Assembly (NCBI GenBank): GCA_024811115.1
Contig: JAKOGH010000005.1
Coordinates: forward strand, 372,001-436,000
From: Terana coerulea
Taxonomy: Eukaryota > Basidiomycota > Agaricomycetes > Polyporales > Phanerochaetaceae
DNA length: 64,000 bases
Direction: 5' to 3'
Shown: in pieces, positions 34,576 through 46,085 of the stretch
Numbering within the stretch: position 1 is the stretch's first letter
Layout: the number at the start of each line of letters is the position of its first letter
The notes under the pieces: model-generated
Database searches by the model: none
Seen by the model: only the letters and a program-made list of their open reading frames with translations
What the model was told of the DNA's origin: nothing
Position numbers and translations under genes: made by a program

Positions 34576-37138
34576 TCAATCTCGCATAGGCTTACTCGGC
34601 GGAATGTCGACGTGCTCTGCGTTTAGATACCATGCTCCTACACAGCGAATCAGACTCCGTTCTGGCATTTGCGCCACAAAAGAACACGCACTGTCTCCTG
34701 TCATGTGCTGCTCGTTGTATGTCATGCCGTTGCCGAGCCACTGGAGTCGGTTTCGAGACCCGTCCATACGCTCATACTTGAAATCTTCCCATCTGGGTTC
34801 CTTCAGCGCCACAAGTGCATGCAAGCATGAGCCTGCAGAAAGCCAGGTTAGTGGGTGAAAGCGAGACGTCTTCAAGCGGTACTCACCAGGCCAGAGTCCA
34901 ACAATACGGCCTTCATCTTTGCCCATCTTGTACCATGATCTACACTTCTCGCTGTAGACAGTCTATTATATCTGGTCAGCTTTGCCCATCCGCGAGTGTG
35001 TCAAGCAGCAGCCGCACCATAGGGAAGTAATTCTATGAGACCATAAGTGAGTGATAAAACTGAATGTCAGGAACAATAAGACAAACCTCGATATACTCGT
35101 CATAGTCTTCCACGGCCTCTCTCTTGACTTCGATCGTCTTCAAACCTTCACGCAACATCTTCTTGGCAGCTCGGACAGCGTAGTCAACTTGGTGCTCTAT
35201 CAAGGCCAGCAGACTTCCGGAGCCGACGCCTGCATTCGGACCGAGCGAGAAAAACCAGTTGGGGAAGCCATCTACGCAGATTGACAGGTAGCTCTGCGGA
35301 TGCGGATCCCATTTGTCGGCGAGCTTGACCCCGTTTCGACCTATTATCGGAATGGGTAGGTGAACGACGTGTCGTAGCCTGCAGAAAACGTCTTCATTAG
35401 TGACCTTGGGGCAGGGAGGTCAAAATCACCGACCTGTGGCGCATATAATCACGTCCACCTCATGCAATTGGCCATCTACAGTTTCAATGCCGGTCTCGGT
35501 GATCCGTTTGATAGGAGTGGGTATGAAATCGACCTGTAACAGGAATGTGTAAATGAAATGCGGATCGAACCATATAACGACCGACGTTGTCTTCACAGAG
35601 GGCCTCCAGATATCCAGGGCCAGGCGTCAGACGCCGACAAGCCACACCGAAGTCAGGGATCACTGACAGTGAGGTGTCAGCGGGATAAGAACGTAGCAGA
35701 AAGAGACGAGATGCTCACGGTGGTCGGCTATCCAAGGCTTCTTCTCTAATCGCTTGAGCATGTTCGCTTTGAAGGCTTCACGAGCGCCCTTCTGCATTGT
35801 CGAGCCTTTTAGAGTACTGGGATGGACGGACTACAGCAGCGAGAAAGGTCAGACGTGAGTTACGAACTCTGAGACCAGGCTTACATTGAGGTCAACTTCA
35901 GAGCATGACGGAACTCTGCGTAGTATGCCGGATCTTCGAAAGCCTTCTTCTCCTCATCCGAGAATACGTCTATGAAGGGAGGCATTCCGCAGTTCAGCAT
36001 GAGCCCATGGTCGTGATAAGTATTTTGAAATTCTCACAATTGTCTGAAGTGGGATCTCTGCTTAAGAGCTCTGCCATCTTGCCCTTGCGCGAAAGGCAGG
36101 GCCAGCCAAGTCTTGCCGCGCACAAAGTTCAGCACTTTTCCGACCTTCGGCTGTAATGCAGGTACGATCTGTATGCCAGATGATCCCTAAGGCATGCATG
36201 TCGCACTTGAGCGTCATTACATCACGGGAATCTACCAATATGAGAGGCTTACCACACCAATGACTGCGACTCTCTTGTTGCCCCAATCCTTCACGTCCTC
36301 TTCCCAGCCCTTGCGAATCTTCGGTGCTGTTGAAGCCCCGGTAGCTGCGGGCTCATCGCCGCCGCCGACTTCCCACTTGGCGCTATGAGTCAAGGTACCC
36401 TTGAAAGTGCGCAGCCCCTCAATTTCAGGCCAATTCCACCGACTCAGCCCGCCAAGGCCGGTGAAGAGGATATCTGCGGTGTCCTCGAACACTTCGGCGC
36501 TTTCGCTCGCACCACCCCCGTTGAGTTTCCTGATGTTCACTCGCCACTTGCTGGACGCATCGTCCCATGTCGCCCCGACCATCTCATGTTCTAGCTTGGA
36601 TGAACTTCTCCAGGCCATAGGTCGATACCACCTTCTGCAGATATGCGAGAATCTCGGCGCCAGGAGCATAGAATGCCGACCATTGGGTGTTGGGGAAGAA
36701 AGTGTATTGGTACTAACATACGGTCAGTACCTATGAAATAGAACTCAAACCAAAGCAAGACTCACGCAATGTGACGGGATGTCGCATGCTAATCCTCTAA
36801 AACGCGTATAATAAGTACAGGTAGAAATGCCTCATAGAGCGCACGTACGGGTAACGGTTGGACCACCATGTGCCTCCAATGCCGTCGTTCTTCTCGTATA
36901 TGGTCAACTGCACGTTCGGTACATGCTGCAAGAAACGAATGCCAGCTGCTATACCGCTGAAGCCCGTGCCAACGACGATGATCTTCAGAGGTCTCCCAGT
37001 ATCAATGGGCTGATCACCGAGAGTGAACGTTGGTCGGGTCGATTCCGAAGCATTCGGCAATCCGTCAGCCTCGTGCAGAACGCTGCCAGTCTTCTGGTGT
37101 GAGGAAGGCTTGACCAGGTTTCTCAGCTGATTGAGCAT
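34576..37138 (-). CDS. Baeyer-Villiger-type flavin monooxygenase
   Basis: FAD/NADPH enzyme inserting oxygen next to a ketone. ATG 37138 (MLNQLRNLVKPSS); the FAD Rossmann motif is VVGTGFSGIAAGIRFL (about 36985-36940), followed by EKNDGIGGTWWSNRYP. The BVMO fingerprint FKGTLTHSAKW (F-x-G-x3-H-x3-W) is near 36400, and the NADPH motif VIGVGSSGIQIVPALQPKV is split by an intron. Later come VRGKTWLALPFAQ, LKGSTMQKGAREAFKANML, DVIICATG, SICVDGFPNWFFSLGPNAGVGSG and RWEDFKYE. Stop 34576. Three one-base frame breaks fall at homopolymers near 36082-36084, 35898 and 35349; the last creates two adjacent stops. Because every break is repaired by one base in a G/C run, sequence error is likelier than decay, but a young pseudogene is possible. 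Substrate unknown. Confidence 0.82.
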
Positions 37139-38157
37139 CCCGTACGAAAGGTGGTTGGGAATGGATTGGGAAGGTGACGGGGAGTACAACGGACAGAACC
37201 CGGGGAAGAATGGATATGTCTTTCGCCCACCGTCATTCATATAGGGTTCCCATCCGGTTCAGTCTGGCTGCGAACAACAACCGCGAGCATCCTGTGATTT
37301 GAGATGCCGTGCTAGACCGTCTAGGCAAGATAGCACTTACCAGAGAAGGTGATTCCGCCCTCACGAAGTGACGCACGGGCAGCCCTGCGATCAGGCGCAA
37401 ACCTACTCGCATGGGAACTTCAGAAGCTTCTTTTCAAGGCACTTTCGGCTGCAGCCTAGATGTTGCGGAGTCAACTTCGCGCCACAGCAACTACGCTGCA
37501 GAGGCGCAGGTGAACGTCCAGCTGATGATGCAGTTGTAAATGCACACGGTCCGCTAGAGCGCAATAAGCAACCATAATTCAGCATGCCTCGTGAACTGGA
37601 GGAGGCGTGGGACGTACTTTGCGGAACCATCAGGAGTCTCGTGACATCCGGAAAGACGGGTATTCATGGAGAAGATGCGCGCCGCGGAATAAGGGCTGAG
37701 CATAATCTGTAGTAAGCAAGCACTTCTGCGTCAGCGTCGTTTCGAGAGGCGGCACTAAACTGCGCAAGATGCCGGTGAGACCCTGTGAATCTTGGAAGAT
37801 CGTCAGTACCAAGGTTGTTATGAGAAGGACGGGGATGACATATGCCGGGGTTCGTGGCGGCGACCTTGGTCGTCTTACGTATAGTCGAGCAACCGAGATT
37901 GGAGCTTTCGGGGCAAGGCGTGCGTGATGAAGCAACAGTAAGAATACACCGAACACATGCTATCGAGAAAAGCGAGCTACAAATGGGTACTTGGAGAAGT
38001 CGGAAATTACTTGATTGGGTGAAGAATGGAGGACAGACGTGCAGTTGTAATTGACGGCGAGGAGATAGTGTATGGTATGTGGTTTCCGAGGTGTCCGTGA
38101 GCAGAGCGATGCAATGCAAATCGAGCAGGGATGCAAGTCAATGGACCGTAGCCGACT
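37139..38157. other. Intergenic between monooxygenase and RCC1 copy 2
   Basis: About 1 kb. Minus-strand frames at 37630-37956 and 37664-38119 include one hydrophobic run (AYVIPVLLITTLVLTIF) but no recognised family, and are not called. Confidence 0.35.
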
Positions 38158-39960
38158 CTATGACGACGCCTTCTTGTTGCGGAACAGACCAAGGGTGTGT
38201 TGGCCTCCGCATGAGCCAGAGACAGCTGCCCAAGCGCCGCCATCTCTACGAACAATCATCTTGGGGGTCTTGAGCTCCGACTCGTCACCGGCCCCCAGTT
38301 CGCTCTGCGGTCCAGTACCCCAGGTGTACAGAGCTCCGTCCTCCGTAACCGCCATGTTGTTGTGGATGCCTGCGCTGATGTGCACAACAGGATCGTCATC
38401 GTCGGGGAAAGGTACGAGAGTCGGCACCTCCAGCATGTCCTTGAGATCTTCTTCGCGATCCTTGAAGACAGGATCGTCCTCCGGGATGCCCAGTTGCCCA
38501 CCATTGGACCGACCACAGGCGTAGACCTTGCCTGCGGCAGTGAGGAAGAGGGTGTGATGTTCGCCTCCAGCGATCTGGACCACAAAGTCACCGCCGAGGT
38601 CCTCTTTGCTTAAGCCGACAACACGCTTCGGGAGCTGAACTTCGCTATCGGCGGCCGCGCTGGTGAAGCCAGTTCCAGTTTGCCCCATGTTGTTCAATCC
38701 CCAAGCCCAGACATCGCCCTTGTCGTCCACAGCGAACGAAGCGTAGTTGCCAGCACCGACGGCGACGGCTTTGCGTGTACGCGCACCAAGCACGATCTTT
38801 TCGGGGGTAGTTCCGTGAATTTTGCGACGTTCCAAGACCTTGCGGCCGAGCTGTCCTTGTTCGCCCGCTCCCCACGTGTAGACGTTGCCATGCGTGGTGA
38901 GGACAACCAAGTGGTTATTGCCAGCGGCTACTGCGGTGAACTTCTCCGCGTCGTCGGGCTTAGACGGGAGCTCGAGGACAGGCACGGGCAGGAACTGATG
39001 TTTGGCTCCGTTTGAGAAACCTAGAAGGCCCTCCACTCCCTGTGGGTCGTCAGCAACTAGACTGATGTGGCAAGAGTAGCAGGAACTTACTCGGAACGAT
39101 CCCCATACTCGTAATTCGCCTGTCTCGCTGACAGCTGCGGATATACTGTCACCGGCAGCAATACGGGTAGCGCGGAATCCTTCGTCCACTAGGGACTGCA
39201 GTGGGAATGGCTGAGCAGTGAGGAAATCGATATCCAGGAATTCTCCTTCTTTCTCTGGGTCAGGCACATCGCTGGTGACACGGCCAAGTGCCGCATCATC
39301 GTTCGTGCCACAAGACCATATCTAAGAAATAGCAGGTTCAGGAAAGGTCAAATTTTCAACAAGCCCGGTACTTACAGTGCCCTTCTCGTCTATAAACAAA
39401 CTGTACATTCCTCCGGCGGCCACAGCCTCAAAGCCAGCACCTTCTCCGCCGTATACGCCTTCCCTGATCTTCTCCTCAACCAGCAGGTTGCGTTTAGGCT
39501 TTTCAACTTCGCCGAGCGTGCCTTCACCCATGCCAAACTGCCCGAAATTGCCTGCGCCCCATGCAAACGGCTGCGGTGCGGGACGAACGTGTTCTGGTGG
39601 CGACGGGAGGGAGTTGAAGTACGGCTTCTGTTGCACGGTTTTGGCAGGCTTCTTCTCTTTCTTTTCGACTGCCTTGTCCGCCTTCTTCGCGGCGGGTTTA
39701 GCCTTCACAACTCTGGGCTCTTTGGTTGGCTCAGGAGGGGCCACGCCATTTGCGGCGGTAGAACCTGCTCTGCGACGTTTCGCGGGAGGAGTAGGAGAGG
39801 GAGTACGCGAATCCGTGTCGGGGGCGGCGGGGCGTTTGGCGGGGCGGCCATTGGCACGCGCCGGTGCCTTCGTCGTAGCCTTTGCGGCTGCTTTCTTGGG
39901 CTCAGGCTTCTCCTGAGGCTTGGTAGCGGGGGCTGCCCTCGTTGACCGTCTTGGGGGCAT
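38158..39960 (-). CDS. RCC1-family Ran guanine-nucleotide exchange factor, copy 2
   Basis: Paralogue of copy 1 with the same architecture. ATG 39960 (PPRRSTRAAPATKPQEK) starts a 140-residue Lys/Ala/Pro-rich basic arm. Repeats follow: PFAWGAGNFGQFGMGEGTLG, IWSCGTNDDAALGR, ELRVWGSFR, NVYTWGAGEQGQLGRKVLER, DVWAWGLNNMGQTGTGF, KVYACGRSNGGQLGI and ALYTWGTGPQSELGAGDESE, ending GSCGGQHTLGLFRNKKASS. Two introns (after DEKGT and after WGSFR) occupy the same places as in copy 1. The frame is intact, so this may be the principal functional RCC1. The arm differs strongly from that of copy 1 while the propeller is conserved. Confidence 0.94.
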
Positions 39961-40399
39961 GGTGTATGCGTGTGGTGCGAGTCAGAAGAGGGTAGGGGGT
40001 TGGCAGATATATAGCAATAATCAAAGGGGAAGTGTTATCGAGTACAAGACCGTCCAGATGGTGGTCAGGAAGAGAGCTGGCCAACCGATGGCCAAGGTGC
40101 AAGGCCGCAAGTAGAGTGAACAGTCAGGCGTCTAACCGCGAGTCGAACCTTATGACTTTTCTGGGCCATTGGTCATAGCACGTTACAGTAACACTTGTGA
40201 CCGTGACAGCCACAACGAACCCCTAACCTCACGCACTTGTCGTTAAACGTTCAAGTTCTCAACCTTCAGCTGTCAGTACAAGCTTCGGCCATTTGAGGAG
40301 ATTGTTGTCGTTCTGTATGAGTACTAGGCAATACGCCTAGACGAGAGATATGATACAGCTTCACAAATACAAACGTGCAATAATACCAATAATATACGT
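39961..40399. other. Intergenic upstream of RCC1 copy 2
   Basis: Promoter of RCC1 copy 2 plus 3' flank of the next minus-strand gene; only the TATA-like element listed separately was noted. Confidence 0.4.
40007..40014 (-). promoter_or_regulatory. Putative TATA box of RCC1 copy 2
   Basis: CTATATAT on the minus strand about 50 bases before the ATG at 39960. Confidence 0.4.
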
Positions 40400-41923
40400 C
40401 TACCACGCTCGACTTGCAGCCAGCGATTGTAGCATCAAACCGAGCTTGCCAACCCACTCCGAACAGTCGTCCACTATCATAGTCGCCGTAGGAAACAGTC
40501 CATGAATGTACCGAGTGATTTTCTCGTGCGAGTCCTCAGCTTGATAAGGCTCAATCGAATAGCCGAGGTTGAGTCGCGTAACGCTCGGAGCCCACGTCCG
40601 CATTGGCAGCGGTGGCAGCGACGTGTTGCCATCCAGCAACGCATGAAGCTCTTGCATACAAGGACCAGCCTGGGCGACGACAGCAAGGACACTGAGCGGC
40701 GGCAACACGTTGACGTCGGCTACGCCTCGTGAAGGGCTCGGGTTGAGAGACAAGGTCCGGATGCTATGCCAGCTGCCCAACATGTCAGCGAGCTCGTGGG
40801 CGGTGTAAGCGAGGGAGTAAGGGTGCCGAATGGACAGCTTGTGCAGGCTGCGGGCGGGTAACAGTGCAGCGAACGGGAAGCTTGTTGCGCTTTCCATAGT
40901 GCCGCGAGGAAAGTGGAGGCTTAGTTCGGTGATTGTCGAAACAGGCACTGGTGTTGGAATACCATGAGGAAAGAATAGGCCGCTCATCCCTGCATCGGAC
41001 ATTGGAAATGCCCTTCTTGAAGAGAGCGAGCGCGAGGAAGATCGTGTCGCCGGTACCGAGCATAAGCCAATGATCGACTGCAATGCCCGTCTAGTTGCTT
41101 CGCCGCCTCCGACATCGTCGCAGGTCAGGTGCAGAGACTGGATAGCTTGCGATGTCGCGCGAATAAGCTCTCCGCACCGTTCGAGTGACGCCTGGATCGT
41201 AAGCGTGCGCAATGCCGGCAATCCTCCGGAACGAGCGATGGAATGGGCGGAGGAGAAGGAGGATGTCCGAGTGGAGAGGGATAGGTTTTCGAGGTTCGAG
41301 AGTTGAGAAAGGGCTTGAGGACGGAGGTACCAAGCGGATTCGACGATGTCAACAGGCAACTCCAAGGATGTCAAGCTTTGCAGGCTATCGCATAATGTGA
41401 TCACCTGCAAAGCTAGATCCACAGTCTGCCCTGGAGTACGCTGCTCCATGTCTACTGCTACGTGAAGGCGTTGCAATCGAGGGAGCTTCCCCACTAGTCG
41501 CCGAAGACAGAACGTTATGGAGTCCAAGGACGCGTCACGGCCGACTTGTACATGTAGAACTTTGAGTGAATTGCCCAAGATGACGGCCCACTCGGTTCCT
41601 GCGCGTAGACAAATGGAGGATTGACATTGCAGGCGTAACGCCACAACGTCGGGAAACAGTTGGCGCAGGTTGTGGCGAGCTGCGAGCTGCTTATACAGTT
41701 CGGCGAAGGACGTCGGAAACAACTGCTGGGGCTCCTCGAGAATAACGAGTTGTCGATGAGTGGTACGTCGGGCTTGAATTTCAGGTGGCGATAGAATGAG
41801 CAGCCGCTGAATGATATCCTAGTATTCGCTGAGATCAATACGACAGCGCGGAGTGATGGGTTCAGCTTGGCTCACCGTGCACGTCGTGCTATCCAACACG
41901 AAAGCATCCGCCATTGTCTCCAT
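40400..41923 (-). CDS. LRR-like (F-box-type) protein, N-terminus uncertain
   Basis: One long exon (down to 40400) encodes leucine-rich segments such as LRQLFPDVVALRLQCQ, NSLKVLHVQVGRD, LPRLQRLHVAVDM, LQSLTSLELPVDIVE, LSNLENLSLSTRTS, LPALRTLTIQASLERC, ITELSLHFPRGT, SIRTLSLNPSPS and SVTRLNLGYSI, the pattern of the C-terminal half of Agaricomycete F-box proteins. An intron ending at the TAG near 41820 joins DSTTCT to DIIQRLLILSPPEIQ. The start is set tentatively at 41923 (METMADAF), but upstream coding exons may exist. No F-box could be read, so function is unassigned. It resembles the F-box gene at 16.6-18.7 kb in style, not closely in sequence. Confidence 0.6.
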
Positions 41924-43355
41924 CGCAAAGGAGGTTGAGGCCTACAAGGTCGGCGGCATGAGCAGGGACGGAGGACAAGCAGAGGAAGGTACTCATACCT
42001 GCGCAGTAATACCAGCAACTTTGGATCTCGAGATGTGTAGCGCCTCATCATTCTTAACGGATCAGAGCTGAACGTTTTTTTACCTTCTCGGGCTCGCTTG
42101 GATAGGTCAGGTTGACTCGTCTCTTGTGGGAACACGAGGCTGCGATGACGGCCATGACAGAGGGCGCATCTTGAAAGAAGGTCGAGTTCTCCGTAGCAGG
42201 TGCCGAGCAGTGCCCGGGGGTACAGCACAATAATACCCTTGACACGGGGTGGTAACCTTGCGTCTGTATGAGATCTGCATGGCCGATTTATGAGAATTAA
42301 TTTGAGCCGTAGACCGACCAATGATGGGAGACTGCAGTCCATGTACGAGGAAGCAATGCCGGCATGTGCCTGTTAACAGGGTGCAGAAGATATTAGATGA
42401 TTCAGTCGAACTCTCCATAATCCGGGAGAAACCGTCGTCGCAGAAACCTAATAAGGGAAGCTCATCCAACGGGCTAGTTGAGCTGAGGACAACAGGTATG
42501 GGCACAAAGACTGCGCCATACACAGCAGCTGCATCTGACCTTACGTATTTCAACTGCAGCTCCTGTAAGCCTGTCGCAGCAGCTACCGACATGGCACCAA
42601 ATCGACGGTAGCCACACTTTGCGAAACACATCCAGAAGTACGTTCCTGGCCGTGCACGACTCCCTTGCGTGGCAAGCTGTCCTCCGGTGCGGTACACAAG
42701 GACGCATATAGGAAAGCGGCGGTGCATATTGCCGTACATGGTACAAAAGAAGCAGAATGAAAAGGGGCGCACTGGTTTGCAGACTTAAAGCCAGGTGGTA
42801 AGTACCACCATGCCCGAGTCAGAGGACAATGGAGGTCCACATTACAATGTTTCCACGCCATCCGGACTTCTTATGTGGATGGCGGCGTGTCAACGCATTA
42901 TACTCATCGCACTAGTTCTTTTTAAGCGCAGCCATGGGCTTAAGAGACGGTAGACGTACCAGCAGTGCAACAAGCAACGGAGAACAAGGATTCGGCGGAA
43001 AAGCCAACGCAACATCCGCGCGTCTATTCAGTGATGACACAGGGTTTATCGCTGTAAAAGGCAAGTCAGTAGGTTCGATGGCCAGCAACGATGGCACTGG
43101 TGACTGAGGGCGTTAGCTATGCTCAGTCCGACCGCTTGGCTCGACGCCCCCACGCCCAATTTAAAGTTATTCGTATATGTCGCAAATCCGGAAGCTAAGG
43201 TGGAAAAACAGAGCCTCCGCAAGCACGGCAAAGGACTGCCCTGTGTTGCCTGATCGGATTGGCTTCCGTTTGACACCGGTTAATGGCTTTCGAAGGGGAT
43301 AATAGTATCATAGTATGAGATTTCCAGAAATACACCTATATCAAAGACGGATTGC
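41924..43355. other. Gene-poor stretch
   Basis: About 1.4 kb. A 221-codon minus-strand frame (42107-42772) is Cys/Arg/Ser-rich, with no domain and no homology I recognise, so it is not called as a gene. No inverted repeats or RNA genes noted. Confidence 0.35.
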
Positions 43356-45448
43356 TTAATATGTTTCCCAATACACATCCGTCAGCACCTCCCGCATTAA
43401 TTTCCAATGGTGCAGCGCCTCGGCATCTTGCCATGCTACCAGCGCATTATTCTCGTCCTGGAGGACATACTTCCTGGATGCGGCTTCATCGATAGTCATG
43501 CCTTCTGTGATGAGACCCACAGGAACCTCGCGCTCGGAAATTGTAGGAAGGACTCGTGAGCGCAAGTATGAGTGAAGGTAGTCAGCATCAACTGTTGGTC
43601 GGAAGACGATAGGTTCGGTCGACGGGGTGCAGAAGAATATCTGGGGATGCGTGGTTGATGAGTGAGCATCGCATCAAGTATCGGAGCACATACCCAGTTC
43701 AGGAAGTCGGTCTTGAGTTTCTCTCCCGACACTTCCTCGATTGAATCATGGAACAGGCGGCATTGAGGGAAGATTTTGTTTAACGTGAGGTAGATCGCCT
43801 TTATTGAGTCAGACTGTAGCGTTCCAGCAAAATTCTGGGAAGGGATGGTCTTTAGTTTTCACCAACCGCAATAACTATCAGGCACTCACAACCACGACCA
43901 CAGCGTCGTCCTTCAGAATTTTCCTGACGTCTTCCCAGAACCTCAAGGTGAACAGATGTCCAGGGACGCCACCGCCGGAGAACAGGTCGTGTATGACCAT
44001 ATCGTATAACTCCTTCTCGGGGTCCGCAACTCCAGCGTTCGCGGCGACAGTCCGGATGACAAAGCTGCGCCCGTCCACAAGGTGCACTTTCTCGGGTTCA
44101 GCGACCTCCAACCCGAAGTACTTGGTCGCGGCCTCGTAAACTGCAGGATCAATCTCGACAATCGTGGTGGAAATCCCGTGCTTGATGAAAGCCGCACTAG
44201 AGATACCAGTGCCGAGACCACTAACGGTACACCATGGGTGGTCAGAGATGCAGCGACTTGAGAATTTTCCTTCCTCACATCATAAGGGCTTTCTTTCTCT
44301 CCAAAGCGCCAGGCCGTTGAACTAGCCGTGCAGCTTCTTGCGTGACGAAAGCACCGTAAATTGAATCGCCTATCGGAGTTCCGTGCTGGTCGTAGGCCAG
44401 AGGACCGCTTCCGTCCATACGGTAAACACGATCTGCTATCCAGACTCCGCCTAGTAGCGAATGTCCTGCACGAAGGTACCTCATCGAGTGCGGTTCGGTG
44501 GCGTTTCCGGCTGCCACTGCGGCGGGCGTAGGTGGTAATATGTCACCGACGACTACAACTCCGGAATACGGCGAGTTTACGGATGAGAGGACACGTAGCT
44601 GCGCTCCGGGATGTGAGAAAGGTTCCAACAATGGCTTTGACAGGGTCGGAGATTGCACAGAGGTAAAAAGATAGGGGAGCAAGGGTAGAATAGCGAGACG
44701 CATCATGCTGCCACCTCTACTGGTTGCCGGCTTGGAAGGTGCAGTTGTACCTGGAGGACCTTTGGGTTCAGGGAAGCTTGGAAGAAAGGGGTAGGCAGTC
44801 CAAGCAATCAGCGCAGCGGTGCCCAAGTAGACAAGCTGCACTATAAGTCAACAAAATGCACTTGAACGGTGTGTGCAGAAGACGAACCAGGTCCCTTTCA
44901 GAAGCTTCCCGCATCAGGGCGATAGTCGGCCAGAGGTCTTGTAGAGTCATGATAGCCATCCGAGCCACGGGGAGACCCATTGCTTGCATCGGCGACCCGG
45001 CAATGTCGTTGTCTTTCTATATAACCTTCAGAACGCAATCGTAAGCATGTTGCTAGTCGGTACGCACCTGCAGCTCCTTCACCGCAGCCACTCCAAAGTA
45101 CATCGCGGGAGCCAGTACACTGACATGTGTCGCTACCGGTCCCCAGACAGGGTCATGGTACCTCGCCGTATACACAGCAGCCCAGTACGCCGTCTGCGGC
45201 ATCGCGCATAGCAATACCCCAGCTGCGAATAGGCATGCCGACAACGACAACGTGGGCAAAAACATCCCCACAATACACACCGCCCACACGACCTTGTTTA
45301 AGTGGAACAGTGTCGCAGCGGAGCCATAGAGCGGTTGCAGCGTCCGTGCATAGCCAAAGGTCGCAACAGAGAGCCCGAGGAGGACGACTATGGAGAATAG
45401 GTGTGTCGTGGCTGTCGCGAGTGGACTGCGTAGTCCTGGTTGCGACAT
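43356..45448 (-). CDS. Membrane protein with spermidine-synthase-like methyltransferase domain
   Basis: ATG 45448 (SQPGLRSPLATATTHLF) leads into several TM helices: FSIVVLLGLSVATFGYA, VVWAVCIVGMFLPTLSLSACLFAAGVLLCAM, VLAPAMYFGVAAV and QLVYLGTAALIAWTAYPFL. The soluble half has LRVLSSVNSPYSGVVVV, MRYLRAGHSLLGGVW, a SAM-binding glycine motif IGLGTGISSAAFIKHG (split by an intron), the acidic ribose-binding IVEIDPAVYEAATKYF, VHLVDGRSFV and YDMVIHDLFSGGGVPGHLF. Spermidine synthases have the same fold, but the polyamine-specific residues were not verified. Stop at 43356 (TDVYWETY). Probable endomembrane or plasma-membrane methyltransferase-fold protein of unknown substrate; such fusions occur widely in fungi. 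Confidence 0.8.
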
Positions 45449-46085
45449 GGCCTGCGGTGGGGGTCAGAGCGAGGCAAGTCTGCCAGCAGACAGAGCCAAG
45501 GTTTTCATGATGGTGAGTGCGGACCATGGCGCAGTGCGGGGAAATGGATCTCTTCCGAAGTTCTCCCCAGACCAGATCGTCCCAGGCACGCCTGCCCGAT
45601 TGTTCACCACACGAGGCCCTCAATTACCGGCTTTTATGTAAAGTTGAGACACACAGCGCAGAGCAGGCTAGAGCAGGTCTGTGTAAAATGCGAATAACCT
45701 TGGCATGGATCTCTATTTGGACCAAACTTTGACATCCAGAATGACCCACTCAACCAAACGTACCCCTCAACCTCACCGCAGCAAGCGCCCTACGCCCTCG
45801 ACATTGGCGCTGCTCCGGCGTCATCAGACTCATCACCCCACCTGCGGCTGTTGGGCGTAGGGCGCTTACTGGCGTGAGGTTGAGGGGTACCTGAGGTTGA
45901 GTGGGTCATCCCTGTAGAACCGTTACGTACGTCCCCTTCACAGACCACTGGGCGGCACTGAAAATCGGTACACAAAGTAATAGACTTCAGACACAAATGC
46001 ATGCACACTTGTTGTACACCTCCTTGTCCAAAATACAATTAATGATGAGTGTATGTAGCTATATCGACGACACAAGCCTGACCTG
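45449..46085. other. Intergenic containing a foldback repeat
   Basis: Separates the methyltransferase-like gene start from the PAH1 stop, both on the minus strand. Apart from the inverted repeat listed separately, nothing is recognised. Confidence 0.4.
45741..45909. repeat. Foldback inverted repeat (mini-MITE)
   Basis: Left arm 45741-45797 (ATGACCCACTCAAC...TACCCCTCAACCTCAC...AAGCGCCCTACGCCC) pairs with right arm 45852-45909 in inverse orientation with few mismatches, leaving a loop of about 55 bases. No clear target duplication. It could form a long hairpin RNA or be a tiny foldback transposon. Confidence 0.75.

Noticed and set aside
42107..42772. 221-codon minus-strand open frame in a gene-poor stretch
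   Set aside because: Cys/Arg/Ser-rich composition, no domain, no intron logic; could be chance.
40400..45448. Monooxygenase, methyltransferase-like, MFS and OPT genes considered as a secondary-metabolite cluster
   Set aside because: No polyketide, peptide or terpene synthase or pathway regulator is present, and housekeeping genes are interspersed.
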